64,000 nucleotides of DNA from Biscogniauxia marginata. Taxonomy: Eukaryota; Ascomycota; Sordariomycetes; Xylariales; Xylariaceae. Shown one piece after another: positions 1-12,222 of the stretch; position 1 is the first letter of the stretch, and every line of letters starts with the position of its first letter. The notes beneath the pieces are model-generated. The model was not told the origin of the DNA and searched no databases. It was given only the letters and a program-made list of their open reading frames with translations. The stretch spans positions 124,001 to 188,000 of the forward strand of contig MU404078.1 in the NCBI GenBank assembly GCA_022695795.1, in the 5' to 3' direction. The translations under genes were made by a program, and so were the position numbers.

Positions 1-114
1 GCATTCTTCTCCAGCTGCGTAATTAGTTGATCCTACCAAAAGCTACGCATCGAATTGAGGTTCTCAGTAGATAACTATCCTACAAGCATATCTCTCCGTA
101 TTTCAGTTCCCCTT

Positions 115-1311
115 TCATCCCTGTAGTTCGTGGATCGGCTCCATCGATGGCTGCCCGAGTCTCGTATCGCCTCCTTCCTGTACCCCCGTGCTCTGCGGGG
201 TGACTGGACTCGATAGGCCATGCCCACTTCCATCCCGCATGCTTGACATGTCCGATATGTTCGAGCGCCGCCTGGCGTAATCCCCGTGGGCGTCGGGGTT
301 GTAGGCCTGGTATCTCTGCTGCGGTTGAAACTGCGACGGGTTCGGCGAGTTCGGACTTGGCTCTGCTGATGTATTGGTACTTTTGGGCTCGTCTGCAGCC
401 AACTCCGGCTTGAAGCCGGAAAATGAGGGATCTGCAAGACTCGATTCGTCTCTCGGCAGCGACGGAGGGTATTGTGTAGTTGGCAGAGTCGGTTCGGAGT
501 TCCCTTCATCCTTCTTCTTTCGCCGTCGGAGGAGAATCGCGATGACGACGAGACAGGCGATGATGAGAGCTCCGGCTCCTGCTCCTATTCCGATTCCTGC
601 CTTGGCGGCTGTCGAAAGTCCAGCTTCTGCAGAAGCAGGAGTGGAAGCAGAAGTGGACGTAGGGAGTCCCACGGGATCGGTAGTTTCTGATGTAGTCGAT
701 GACTGTCCCGTTGGAGTCGTTGCCAAAGATGTTGTCGAGGAATCTGTAGGGGTATCTGTTGCCGAGGCAGGTTCAAAGCCTGGGAAAAAGGAGATAGTCT
801 CACCAGACCCAAGAGGCAAGTGCGCGATGTTGGTAAGCGTAGGGTTGTCCTTAAAGAGAGGTGTTTTGCCCTTGCAATCGCATTTGTCAGGGACTCCGAG
901 ACCTCCCTTCCCAGCGGACTCTTTGCAACCAGCCCATTCCTCTTCATTCTTGGTGTCATCGTCGCTAACCATACATCGCACTAGCCCGACCCATTGCTGG
1001 TTATAGAAATCGCCTTTCTTGGGACAGGCAGCCGAGGCAAAGCCCGCATCGGTACATCCTGCTATGTACGTGGTCCCATCTGCAAGCGATAATTAGAGCC
1101 TTTCTTTCCTGTTCGAGATACACTTGTTTGTTTGCTCACATTTGCTGTTGTAGCAGGCATTGCTTGAAAGGCAGTTATCCCCATGGTTGCAGCATGCGAA
1201 ATGCTGGCCACGTCCGGCGTCGTTCCCGCAGGGGATAAAGTCATCGATAGCGCGTACGTTGACATTGGACCAGCACGTCCCATTTGACAGGACAGGGTTG
1301 AAGTCATCCAT
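115..1311 (-). CDS. Cys-rich single-pass membrane protein, function unknown
   Basis: Two exons (1122..1311 and 115..1079) join across a 42-base intron with donor GTATCT and acceptor TTGCAG, giving about 384 residues. The N-terminal part is Cys-rich (motifs IPCG, FACCNHGDNC, YIAGCTD, CMVSDDD, WAGC). A Ser/Thr-rich stalk follows, then one hydrophobic membrane segment near residues 225-247 (GIGIGAGAGALIIACLVVIA) stopped by RRRKKK, then a disordered Pro/Ser/Gln-rich tail that should be cytoplasmic. This plan is common in fungal surface proteins of unknown role and resembles stalked wall sensors, but no WSC or Mid2 domain is recognised. I used the ATG at 1311. No clear signal peptide follows it, so a further 5' exon is possible. 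The domain plan is secure; the start and the function are not. Confidence 0.72.
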
Positions 1312-2293
1312 TTGGATGAGTTGTGGTGAAGAGTCCACTCTTACGTTGGTGGAGAAGCAGTGGAGGGAGGGAGTAAAGCACGTAAGCTAAGGTGATGGAG
1401 GCAGTGGTCGGAGGATGAGATGTGGAAGGGCGAAGGTGTTTGACAGATTGTAGGTTCAATGCAAAGCAATCAATCTGTTTGCTACAGAAACGCCGGGATC
1501 AATGAATTATTCCGTTGCTTAGCGACTTGGTGTCACTCCTCTGCTACCAGACGTACGGGCATTAAAGTACACACGTACCTCTTTTCGGGTCGACAGGTCA
1601 TCACTATTCACTGAATCGATGGCCGTCATTAGAGGCTGGGTGCCTATGTAGACTAAATATCCAACTAGAGACAAGAATTGTTCAAATCCAGTGAAGTGAT
1701 AGGTGACATATCGACGTTACCTAGGTAGAGAAAGGGGGAATTATATGTTTCGGATTGGGCTACACGGGTGGGTGATGATATCCGAGCCACATGCGCCTTG
1801 CGTACCTAGGGTCCTAGATAAAGGCGTATAAATTTAATACATAGGCACATAAGAATTTAAGTACATCATTGGGTACCTGGCATCCTGCGCTTGTAGTCGG
1901 TCATGTGCGGCCAGCAGGCTAATTGTCTCCAAGCAACTAGGTTGGCCTTGCGGCTTACAAGGAAGGAAATATTATTAACCACGAAAGGACTCTGCACTTT
2001 TGACATATCATGTCCATACCACCACTATTATGATCCAACCTACCTGTACCTAATCAAGTAGAACACAAAGCCAAAGTGCTACAATGGAATCGACTGGAGA
2101 GACCCTATAAACAAACGGTGCTACTGTTATCGTGGCATTCATTGGCTATTGCATTACGTAGTTTCATGGCTGTGATTGGTCAAGAACAGGTAGCAATTCC
2201 CAAATAGGGTCTGGAGACGGTACCCAAAAAGCCTAGTTCTTTCGTCATTTTAATATAGACTATGATAAAATCCCAGTAACAACAGCAAGCTAG
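1312..2293. other. Intergenic, no gene seen
   Basis: Upstream region of the membrane-protein gene. No ORF here has recognisable content. It carries several CCTAGG-centred palindromes (for example near 1718 and 1804) that recur in other gaps of the window. Confidence 0.5.
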
Positions 2294-2374
2294 GGCAACG
2301 TGCCAGAGTGGTTAATGGGTTAGACTCGAAATCTAATGACTTCGGTCGCACAGGTTCGAATCCTGTCGTTGTCG
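2294..2374 (+). tRNA. tRNA-Ser (anticodon CGA)
   Basis: A full cloverleaf can be drawn. Acceptor arm GGCAACG pairs with CGTTGTC, with one G-U pair. The anticodon stem TTAGA/TCTAA holds the loop CTCGAAA, giving anticodon CGA, which reads UCG serine codons. There is a long variable arm of the serine type (TGACTTCGGTCG) and a T arm ACAGG-TTCGAAT-CCTGT. No intron is needed. Runs of T begin about 20 bases downstream and suit RNA polymerase III termination. Confidence 0.93.
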
Positions 2375-3079
2375 CGACTTACAATTAAGATTTTCATTTT
2401 TGACTTTCGTTTTTTCTTTTCTTTTGGCTTTTGCTCTACATTTTAGTTTTCCTGTCTTCTGTTCTTGCCTTTTTAAAATCAGGGAGGTGGCATGACATGT
2501 TTGGACTTTCGAATGGTTTAGGGCGCCACCTTTCTAACAAGACTTAACTAGCAAAGATTAATTACCTGGGGGAGCCGCGTTTAAGCGTTGGCAAAGCATC
2601 CTTGTAAACCTAGGTTGGTCACTAAGCAGGTAAAGTGTACGGTTTATACCACGTTGGCTTCGCTGCAAAAGGGGAAAGGGGGTAACAAGAACAGGAACAT
2701 TTCAGCTAACTTACCTTGAAATTACTTGACACTACGGGGGACAAAACAATGACAATCAGTTTATAAATTGCGATTACGCGTACTAACTCCAGTCTCTCGA
2801 AGCTCCCTAACAAGCAGTAGTTATTCCTCGACCTCGTTAAGCGTACAACACGTTCGCCCACTCTCTTAAAAAGGGGGTGATTTACACCAACATTTAAATG
2901 CATTACTACATATATACCTACATACCTACATACATATATATATCGGAACTCATAAATCTAGATAGAGACCATTCTATCTATCTATTTTTCACATTACTTT
3001 ACTTTTCTGCGCCCCTCCTCTGTTGCCTCTCGGTCATCCGATCAACCGGGAATTAAGGAGAGGAGAGAGAGAGTGACTT
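2375..3079. other. Intergenic, T-rich then microsatellite-like
   Basis: T-rich tracts follow the tRNA. A run of TACATA/TATATA repeats lies at about 2907-2943. The last part should hold the 3' untranslated region of the alpha-glucosidase gene. No coding signal is seen. Confidence 0.5.
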
Positions 3080-5996
3080 TTATATCACCACCTCCACGGT
3101 AAACGCCCCAGTAAGCGGCTTATCGACCGTCACCGTAACGCTCTCTTTCCCCTCGCCGACCTCACCCTCAGCGATCTCGCCAGAGACCCTGAACGTCGTC
3201 GTTGTCGCGCCAGCCTCCCCAAGACCCAAGAACGTGACCTTCGCGACGCGCAGGTCCTCGGCGGCGTACCCAAAGTCCCCGCCCACGGACAGCACGCCGT
3301 CGGCGTACGCGAACGCGATCGTGCTCGTGCCCTCCTGCGCCAGGCTCACGCCGTCGTCGACGTAGAGCTCGCCGCGCGCCGTGCCGTCCCGCCCGATCGG
3401 GACCAGGATCTCGAAGGGCTTGGCGCGGAGCTCCGCGGTCGTGGGCGCGGCCTCGGCGCGCAGCGGCACGACGACGCCGCCGCGCAGGAACAGCGGCAGG
3501 TCCGCCCACCCCTGGTCCGCGACCGTGACGTGCGCCCCCGCGCCGACGACCCGCGCGTGCGTGTACCAGTCGTAGAAGACGTCGTCGGGCAGGTACACGT
3601 CGACGCTCGTGGCGTCCTCCTCGGCGACGGGGGCCACGAGCAGGGCGGGGCCGAGGAAGTACTGCAGCTCGAGGGCGAGGGTGCGCGCGTCGGACGGGTA
3701 CAGGTAGAAGACCGGGCTCGCGATCGGGGTCCCGTCGACGCTCTGCGCCCGCAGCGCCGTGTACATGTAGTCGAGCAGCCGGTAGCGGATGCCGATGTAC
3801 TTGCGCGCGGCCTCGGCGGTCGCCGGCCACCGGTACAGCTCCTGCGGGACCGACTCGAAGGCGTTGTGGACGCGGTAGAAGGGCGCGAGGGCGCCCAGCG
3901 CCGCCCACCGCGCGCACAGCTGCTCCGTCGTGTTGTCCCCGAACCCGCACGTGTCCGCCCCGACCATCGGCACCTGGTAGATGGCCGCGAACGCGAGCAT
4001 GCTGCGCACCGCGAGCCGGTACTGCGCCCACGACGACAGGTTGTCGCCGAGCCAGTGGCCCACCTTGGTCCCGGCCCCGGCGAACGTGCTGCGCGTGATG
4101 ATGAGCGGCCGCAGCGTCGGCCGCCGCGCGAGCATCGCCTCGTGCGAGGCGATCGACATCATGCTGCCGTACAGGTTGTGCGTGTCGTACATGGTGAGGC
4201 CGTTGGCGTGGATCAGGTCCGTGTTCACCGTCTTGTTCGACAGGCCGCCGTCGGCCGCGTTCGAGCTGTCCATGTAGGCGGCCTTGTTGTGGATCGCGTA
4301 CTGCGGGAACAGCAGGTCCCGGCCCGGAAGGCCCTTCTGCTCGCCGCCCTCGCTCTGGCGCGGGGCAACCAGGTGGTCGAAGTACGCGCTCGGAGTACCG
4401 TTGTGGATCTCAAGAGATCTGGTATTCTCGTGATGATGCGTGCAGTTCGTCCCTTCGGGCTGGAACGCACAAGAGAAGCCCGGCAGGGGCCGAGGCGGTG
4501 TACGCACTGCAGGCGGCTCAGGCGGGTACCCGACAGCCGAACCTTCTGGGTCATCGCAGGGGAAGAAGCAGGGGAAATTGGACGGCTCGTTCATGTCGAT
4601 CCACAGCGCATCGATATCAACACCGTCCTCTGGCGAGAAAAAGGTAGCGAACTCGTTGTTCCAGTAGCTCGTGATGTTCTCAGAGAACCAGTCGGGGAAC
4701 GCGGTCACGCCGGGCCACACGACCCCCTTCCATACCGAGCCGTTCTCGCGCAGCATGAAGATGTTGTCGTCGACGCCTCGTTGGAATGCTGCCGGGAAGT
4801 CCTGGTACGCCACGGCCGGGTCGACCATGACGATGTAGTGTTGATCGTGCGCGTGTAGGTAGTCGACTAGCTCGCGCACCATAGCAAGGGGAAACCTCTC
4901 GGGGTCTAGAGAGAATACCTAAGGGCTGTTAGCAGAAGAGTAGCTGATGGTATGTGTTTATTTCCTTACTCTTCTCAGGTACATATAGTCGATATCTGTC
5001 CACATGGTCTCCAGTGGGATACCAGCCTGGCTGTAGTTGTACACCACTTCTGCTACCTCATATACATCCTGGTATCCATATCGGCAATTGTGGAAGCCAA
5101 AACCCCAGTATGGCATCATGGCGGGTAGGCCGACGACCTCAGCGTACTGCTTCGTGACCTCAATCGGGCTTGGGCCCGCGACGAAGTAGAAGTCAAGTAC
5201 GCCTCCCAACGTGTTATACTCGAGATACTGCCCCGCCTCTTCTGTGTTGTTAATCATGACGTCCATGCCGTTTGAATTCAGGAAGAAAACTCCGTGCGAT
5301 CCGGTCTCGCGGTGTTCATAATACACCGGGTGATTACCATACAGATTGGCGCCCTCGGGCACGCCGTACGAGTCCTGCGACCATAACGTGCGGACGTAGT
5401 TCGTCGTGTTGAGCATGAACGGGTCCGAGTGCTCGCCCAGGCCGTACAGGCTTGGGTTCTCCGGCAGCTTTGTCCTCAGGCGGAGGTACTGCGACTCAAA
5501 TACTATATTCGCGGCGGACGTGTCGAAGAGCACCTCACCTGACTCGGACCGCGACACGGTGAACGAGAAGGGGCTCTCGACGTAATCAAACTTCAGGGCC
5601 GACGTGGATTCCGAGCTGCCGCCGCCTTCCGGCCGCGGAAACACGGACTCAGGAACCTGGTAGACGCTATTACTGGCATCCTGGATCTTGACGTGGAGTC
5701 TGTTATCTTATCTGCTGTTAGTGAAGTTCGTGTACGATATCCATATGGAGGAGGACTACGCCACACGTACCAGTATCGTATGAAACCTCTAAGCTTAAAT
5801 CTTCCAGGTCTGTGCCGTATACATTGCAGGCTTCACCAGCAAGTGTCAAGTCAGCCGTGAGACCAGAGGCGGTGGTCTGGATGTTGGAAGCGGTGTAACC
5901 AGGACAAGCTGCCAAGGGGTCATCAGTAGTAGGATAGTCTCTCCTTACGACGACGGCGGCCGAAGCGGCCACGGCCATGAATAAGAGACTTGCCAT
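3080..5996 (-). CDS. agdC: Secreted alpha-glucosidase, glycoside hydrolase family 31 (AgdC-like)
   Basis: Three exons (5771..5996, 4970..5706, 3080..4918) with introns of 64 and 51 bases encode 933 residues. The N terminus ([17 protein letters not shown]) is a signal peptide, so the enzyme should be secreted and act on alpha-glucosides outside the cell. The GH31 core is complete: galactose-mutarotase-like N domain, LYGLGEHSD, a TIM barrel with nucleophile Asp in [10 protein letters not shown] (about residue 429) and acid/base Asp in [10 protein letters not shown] (about residue 613), then C-terminal beta domains ending near the usual family length. The sequence agrees closely with Aspergillus alpha/beta-glucosidase AgdC as I remember it, for example [20 protein letters not shown]. 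Many N-glycosylation sequons fit secretion. The last exon has extreme G/C use at third codon positions between about 3240 and 4380, so a long antisense ORF there is an artefact. The family is certain; the exact substrate is inferred. Confidence 0.95.
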
Positions 5997-8900
5997 GTCT
6001 GCGTGACGAACAATTGCACGTGTGGCTGAAGTCGTTCGGCTGTACCATCTGAGTCGGTGGTCGTGATATCCATCTTATATAACCTCCCTACCTTGGGTAT
6101 CGCTCTCTCAGCTAACCTTCCCCAGTGATCTCACCACCATCTCACGAGTCTCCAGTCAAACTAGCTCCCCTGACCCCGCATGCATGCAATGTAATATTTG
6201 GGGACCTGACTCCACAGGAACCCCAGCATGCCCAGCGCTACTCCACCGGGGCTGAGGTGATGCTTTTGTTATTGCGCCGAGAAGAATTGCAGGGCATTAT
6301 GTACAGTGAGCAAGACCAGATCTTCTTAACGAGAGTAACTAGAGATAAATACGTATAAGCCCCCGGCGCTCTCACGGTGCGAATTGTAGCATCTACAACC
6401 TCCCAAGAGCAGACCAGGCCCGGGTTCATATCCTGGCAACATAACGAAGCGAGTGTGAGATGTGAAGGTTTATCCTCTTCCCTCATCGCGCCACAATGAG
6501 GGGGAGAACAGAGCAATAGGCTTGCTGGCAGGTGAGGGCGGCGCTTTTGCGGAGATTTCACGGACCTTCTTTTTGCTTTTTCTTGGAGCTGGACTTCTTG
6601 GCCTTCCGTCCCCCACAGAGGGGAGAGAACTTTTTATTCACGAGGACTGGGGTACCCCGTAAACAGGAGAGCTTCCAGAGCTTCCCCCGCAAATCTCCCC
6701 TGTCAACCATATTTCTTGGCTTCCCCGACCCAGGAATCCTCGGAATGTTCCTGACCTTACGTCGTCTTTATTTTATGTATATGATTTCCTCATCTTTCAA
6801 TCTGGCAACTGAGAATTGAGACGTGTGGAGAGAGAAATGAAACGTAGAAGGGGGGGGGGATACGCGATGAACGACCCGACAACACGGTCTGGTCGTTTTT
6901 AATGTCACCGGGGAAGCGCAATCTTGGCCGCCCGCACCTCGGTGATAGAGTCATTGACAGCATTCATTAGGGTCACGATGTGTACAAGTATCATGTGATT
7001 GAGCAAGGGGTTTACCTATTTCTCGCGCTTGGTATCGCCGACTTGGCGATCTGCTCACAAGAAAGGAACTAACCCCTGGGAGACGCAGCTTCTATGGGGC
7101 ATTAAAATATTGTGTTGTTCTTCTGGATCTGTATACAACGCGGGAGTTTAAGCTTCTAATTAAGCTTAACAAATCAATTCTACATACAAAAGGATTATAG
7201 GAACTAACCCCTTTTCAAGTTCAATCTCATTAATAGTTCAACTACGTATACCTGTGTATACCTATATCCTATATCCTAAAGAATATGCCTCTTTTAGTTT
7301 TCTTTTCTTGTTCACAATCGCCAAGCACCGAGTATTCGGCGCGCATCGGCGCTTCTCATATCGTGCCCTCTAACTAAACTGTAGATCATAGTTCATCTCG
7401 CCCGATCAGAGGAGGCGGCATGTAACCCAAAAAGATACAGTTTCGGGCGGTCGAATGCTACCCAACTGGTTAACCTGGTTAGCCTGGAATGCCCAACTCC
7501 GACTCCAACTCCGCCCTCGACCCCTCACGGTAGAAGGATTAATAAAAATTGGAATGGGGAATCCCCTACCTATAATCTTCTTTATACTGAGAAGAGCTCT
7601 CACTAGTTAATGAGGCTTCTGGGCGCATACTCATATAAACATGCATATACACACGTGCCTTGGCTAGGTACTCAACTCCACGTTCCAGAAGAACTGTCAT
7701 GTACACTCTTCCAGGTTGAGTGGGGGTTTCTCCAGCAGACCATACTTAGCCTTCCACTCAACCATTTCTACAAAGCACATTTTTAACTCTTTTATCTATT
7801 TCTCTTTTCCTGCTCTCTTCTCTTCCGACCCCCTCAATGTTGTACATGTTAAGCATACCTATTACGCGCCATGTAGAAGACAACGCTATTTTCGTACCTT
7901 TTTTTTCTTTCTTTCCCTTTCTTTCTTTTAATTTCGAGTTCAGAATACTAACCTAATTCGTTACCATTCCTTTGCCCGTCGCTGAAAAGGCCGAAGAGCG
8001 ATCTACTACTCATCCATACCTATATCCTGCACGCCCTCCTAGTAGAAGTATTTAGAAGAGTAGTATTTCACAAACCTACCTCTTCTTACCTACTTACCTA
8101 TATACCTATGTACCTACCAACAACCCAAGCACCTCCCTCCAACCAAAGAGATCCTCAGCTCTTGAGGAGTGGTTTATAGAATCACTCTCTTCCCCTCTTT
8201 TTCTTGTCCTTTTAATATCATGTAAGGGGGGTTTGGCGGTGTACCTACATACATATGGCAACTTACTAGGTAGCTATAAATAGAAACGGATACCCACAAC
8301 CACCTAACCCTACCGTGCTACACGTAGATCTATAGTCTGCGGGTATCATGTTACACAGGCGGGTAGATCTACTAGCATAGTGACGTCACCCAGACTGGGG
8401 ATATTCACATGTAGGTACTTACCTAACCTAGGTGCATGTGCATACCTAGGTGTATAGACGTTGTCAAGCTAGCCCACCTTCACCCACGCAACCGTCACCT
8501 TTGCGGCTGCATATATAAGTACACATACCTAGTTTCTTCCTTCACGATATAGCATTTCTTTTCTCGCAAGAAACAGAAACAACTAAAACAATTGGAAAAT
8601 AAAAAAGGAGGGGGGGGGCAAGGGGTATTAATATTTACACCTTTACACCTTGCTAATAGAAAGAGAAGAGAAACCCCTAGCGAATGAATTGTACAGCTCT
8701 ATAGCAAGATTTTCTTCTCTTATCCTCTAAATCCTCTAATTCGAATCACGATATCAAATCCAAAGAAGGCTGCCAAGTTCTTTCCAAATTTCTCTTCATA
8801 TATTTATATATCTCTTGTGCTTATTCACTCAGTCGCCAGTCACTTACATACACTCACCCCCCAACTTCCATCTTCCCCTTTCTACCTACTACGTAGTCTC

Positions 8901-9559
8901 CCAAAAAACGACTGGTCCCTGTTTTCTCGTCTTGTCGAACTACGCTCCTACCGCCCCCATCCCTTTTCCCTCTCCTTCCCCTCTCTCCTTAAAAATCCCC
9001 ACCAACAAGCTCAAACTGAAATAAAGAAGACCCAAGTAAGACGTATGTATGCATATATAAGTATCTGCATAGTATATATATAACTGCTGCTGCCGCTTTT
9101 GTTGTTTAAAACGCTGCTAAAAGGGACGAAAAAGAAAAAAGGTAGTCATACATCATGGGACCATAAGTTAGTTATACGCTAAAGGTGGAAACGACAAAGG
9201 GAAAATCAACAAACGTGAAATAAAAAACGACCAGATATATAAATATAGGGAAAGGATTTTTAGGATCGTTGTCGCATCCATCGTCTGTACAGCCCATGCA
9301 GTTGCGGTTCCCAAAAACAAAAAAGAATACCAAATATCGTGAATAAGCCCGCTTTTTGCCCTCCTTCGCCGTGTCCCCCTCGAGGCAAATAGGTAGAGAA
9401 GGAGAAAAAAGCGCTCGAGAGAGTGTAAGTTGTTTATGTTTGACCCCCTTTTCTTTTCTTTTTTTTTTCCCACTCAAATATTTTTTGAAAGAGGACCAGA
9501 TCTGCCCGACGAAATGCCTTGCCTGAAGCATCATCATTCGGGGATCCAAACTTTTAGTG
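5997..9559. other. Long intergenic region, no supported gene
   Basis: Holds the promoter of the alpha-glucosidase gene on the left and the 3' flank of the caspase-like gene on the right. The ORFs here (up to 125 codons, e.g. minus strand 9172-9549) are low-complexity and Lys- or Phe-rich, as expected for A/T-rich untranslated DNA. Homopolymer G runs occur near 6850 and 8612, and CCTAGG palindromes near 8435 and 8450. Confidence 0.5.
6073..6082 (-). promoter_or_regulatory. TATA box of the alpha-glucosidase gene
   Basis: The minus strand reads GTTATATAAG about 77 bases upstream of the ATG at 5996, a normal place for a fungal TATA element. Called from sequence and position only. Confidence 0.5.
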
Positions 9560-12222
9560 TCACCCGTCCACGTCCATTTTGTCCACCATTGCCATTTTGT
9601 CTACCACTGTACTCGCTGCCACTATCGTGCGCTCTTCTTGGTCCCTCTTGTTTCCGTCTGATTGGTATTCCACGTTGCTGCTATTGCTATTTTCCTTCTC
9701 GCCTCCGCTGCCGGCGCCGTTGCACAGTCTATATTCGCCATCCTCCTTTCGTTCGATGATTCCTTCATCTAATGCCCACTTTGCCAGAAGCCGATCGACA
9801 CCTAATCGGTTTGCCTCGCCCTTTTCCATATGCCTGCCGACATGCTCCGTCCACTCATCCCACGAGGTAGGGCCCTCAAACACGCTCGCACAGTCTGCCT
9901 TCGGACATGCTGAACGTTGAGGGGGTTGTCTTCGGGTCACGAGGCATGACTGTTGCATTTCTTTAACGTGTGTTTCCCAATCTGCTTGCAGCTTGCTATC
10001 GCCCTTTGCAAGAGCCTTCTTGATAGCGAAGGGGGCATGCATGCGTCGGAGGTGCTGTGTAAAAAGGTCTTTGCGGTTGAACTCGTTGCCCTTCCCATCG
10101 ATGGTGCCTTGTGAACAAGAGGAGCATCGGTAGTACTGCAGACATAAATGCTGCGAAGCAATATGCCGTTTCCACTCGTTTTTGGAACCGAATGTGCTAG
10201 TACACCCGGCAAATGCGAATGCACAAGGAAAGGGACGTGTATGCGCCGCAGCAATATGTTTCCGTAGTGATGAAGAATCTTTAAAGGGGGCATGGCTACA
10301 GAGATTACAGCGAGTTTCCTGTTTGGGAGCTTGCTTCTGTAGTGACCGACGCTGTTGCTTCGGCCGGGCGGATGGTGTGGTAACTTCGACACTATAATGC
10401 GTATCGTCTGCGCCAGATTCGTTGGCTTCATGAGACGATCGCTCCTCGGGCTTTGTGTCTGCTGCGTGCACAGAAGATCCCACATCGTCACTTATAGGCC
10501 GTACATGGCTTAAAGCTTTGAGTTGTTCTGCCGCTTCTTGCATTTCAGCCGAGTCTTCGACTTCTTCTTTCCTCGCCATAGCGGCAACCGGCGTTATGTT
10601 GGGAAATGGTAGACCAGAAGATATTGAGGAATGAGAAATACTCATCGGATCAAGCCTGCCTATACTTTCGGCGCGGATTGGCGTCTCGGGGTGTATTTGA
10701 GGGTGAGGCTGATCCTGGTGAAGGAGACCATGCCGGTGGATAACGGGCGTCGTAGCCGCCGCTTTTCTTGCCTCAAGCAGCATGCGGCCGTCCTCGACAT
10801 CCTTCGCAGATGCCTTGTTCACGGACATGGATCCAACCAATCGATTGTAGAGGTGGGTCATGTTATGTGAATTGACGTAGCCCAAGAAGCAGCAGACCTT
10901 GTCATGCTGTACAACATTCCAGACAGGGACTGGCATTGACACGAGGAGCATGGTTGGCGGCCCAAGAAACATACCCTCAGCCACCACCTTGGAAGAAAGT
11001 TCAGGGGTATTATGAAGCCAATGGTTAAAAGAAGACATGTCGGGGCTGGCTTCCCCAACGAAGGTAGTGCAAACTAATACCCTCGGCTCGTCAAATGTCA
11101 AGTCTGCGACTGCGCTCGGATGGATTGCATGGTCTTCACGCGCGGTTCTCGCGCGTTGCGCATCCCCATCCGTTGTCGAAATAGGAGACTGCAAATGAGG
11201 GGTTGTGGTAGGGGGTAGAGGACAGAGGCTTAGGCTTTGGCCTTTGCCAGAAGTCAGGGTATAGACGAGCGGCAGCTTTTCGGCAACTGATATACTCTTA
11301 CTCGCTCCATTAGTAAGGCCGGAAGCCTGTAGGAGCTCCCGGTGCCTGAGCAACGCAGCTTCTTGATACAGATGTTCCGTCGTGAAAGGTCTCCCGCTAC
11401 TCAATTTTGCGAAAGCCTCTGTTATGTTAGCTGTAAAGGACGGCACTCCTGGATCACGAGAGTAATGTTCTGGACTACTGGTCGCAATGACCTGCTTCAC
11501 GCTGCTACCGCCAATGATGGGATCTTCTCGAGAGGCACAAGTGTCGAGAAGCAACAGCATGTCGGACTCCGAGTCTTCGAACAAGCAGCGCAAACCGTTC
11601 CACTTGAGCCTCGGAGAGTCCCCCCTTGGATTGCTGATGTTCGAGTCAGCATAGCCCGCCCCGCTGGCCAAAAGGAACCTACCATGCCCAGAAGAGTTGA
11701 TTATCCGCTCCTACGTAACCGTGTCCCGCATAATATATTATAAACAGGTGGTCCGGGGCCGCGTTCTCGAGAAAGGAGGCCATGCGAACACCCAGCTTGA
11801 TACTTGGATTGGCGGCGGCCGGGATATTCCACCGATCGGTGCGGTAATTATACCGTTCGCGAAGGACCTGCTCGAGGGCAGCAAGGTCTGGCTCGACAGC
11901 AACGTCCTCCTCCCAGCGCAGAAGCAAAGCCGAGACCTTGTTGTAGGGAGATCTCTGGGATTGTCGGTAGATAAGCATGGCGGCATCCTGCAGGTGTCTC
12001 GCAAAGGACTCGAATTCGTGTCTCTCCGGAGGCGGTGGGGCGACCTCCTGAACCTGGTACTGCTGGGCAGGTTGTGCCTGGGGGGTGATTAGCTTTACGA
12101 TTCATCATTGAGCCATTGAAGGGACGGACGGGCTCATGGGCAAAAGACGGCGGATGAGGAGGGCTGGCTTGAGGCTCAATCTTGGGTGCCAGCCTTCTCT
12201 TCTTTGCCGCCGGTTGATCCAT
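9560..12222 (-). CDS. Caspase-like (peptidase C14 type) domain fused to C2H2 zinc fingers
   Basis: Three exons (12130..12222, 11683..12077, 9560..11633) give 853 residues. Intron 2 (49 bases) is canonical: GTAGGT donor, ATCAG acceptor, and it restores WACNPRGDSPR across the join. Intron 1 (52 bases) needs an unusual GTCCGT donor but has a good GCTAATC branch and CCCCAG acceptor, and is the only reading that keeps frame. Residues 1-31 are basic and Pro-rich (KKRR could be a nuclear signal). Residues about 45-280 form a caspase-like fold with catalytic His in IIYYAGHG (His150) and Cys in LLLLDTCAS (Cys195). A disordered middle follows. Residues about 605-765 carry Cys/His pairs of several fungal C2H2 fingers (CNLC...HIAAAH, CAFAFAGC...HIASQH, CSSC...HLRRMH, CPKADC...HVGRH). 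A nuclear role or cleavage-linked transcription role is inference only. Confidence 0.85.

Noticed and set aside
3168..4031. 287-codon ORF on the minus strand in another frame
   Set aside because: Overlaps the GH31 reading frame and has an Arg/Ala-rich low-complexity product; a G/C artefact.
3530..4858. 442-codon ORF on the plus strand
   Set aside because: Antisense to the GH31 gene. Extreme G/C third positions remove stops from the opposite strand; the product is Arg/Val-rich and matches nothing.
9172..9549. 125-codon minus-strand ORF after the caspase gene
   Set aside because: Lys-, Phe- and Tyr-rich product as expected from A/T-rich 3' flank; no family motif.
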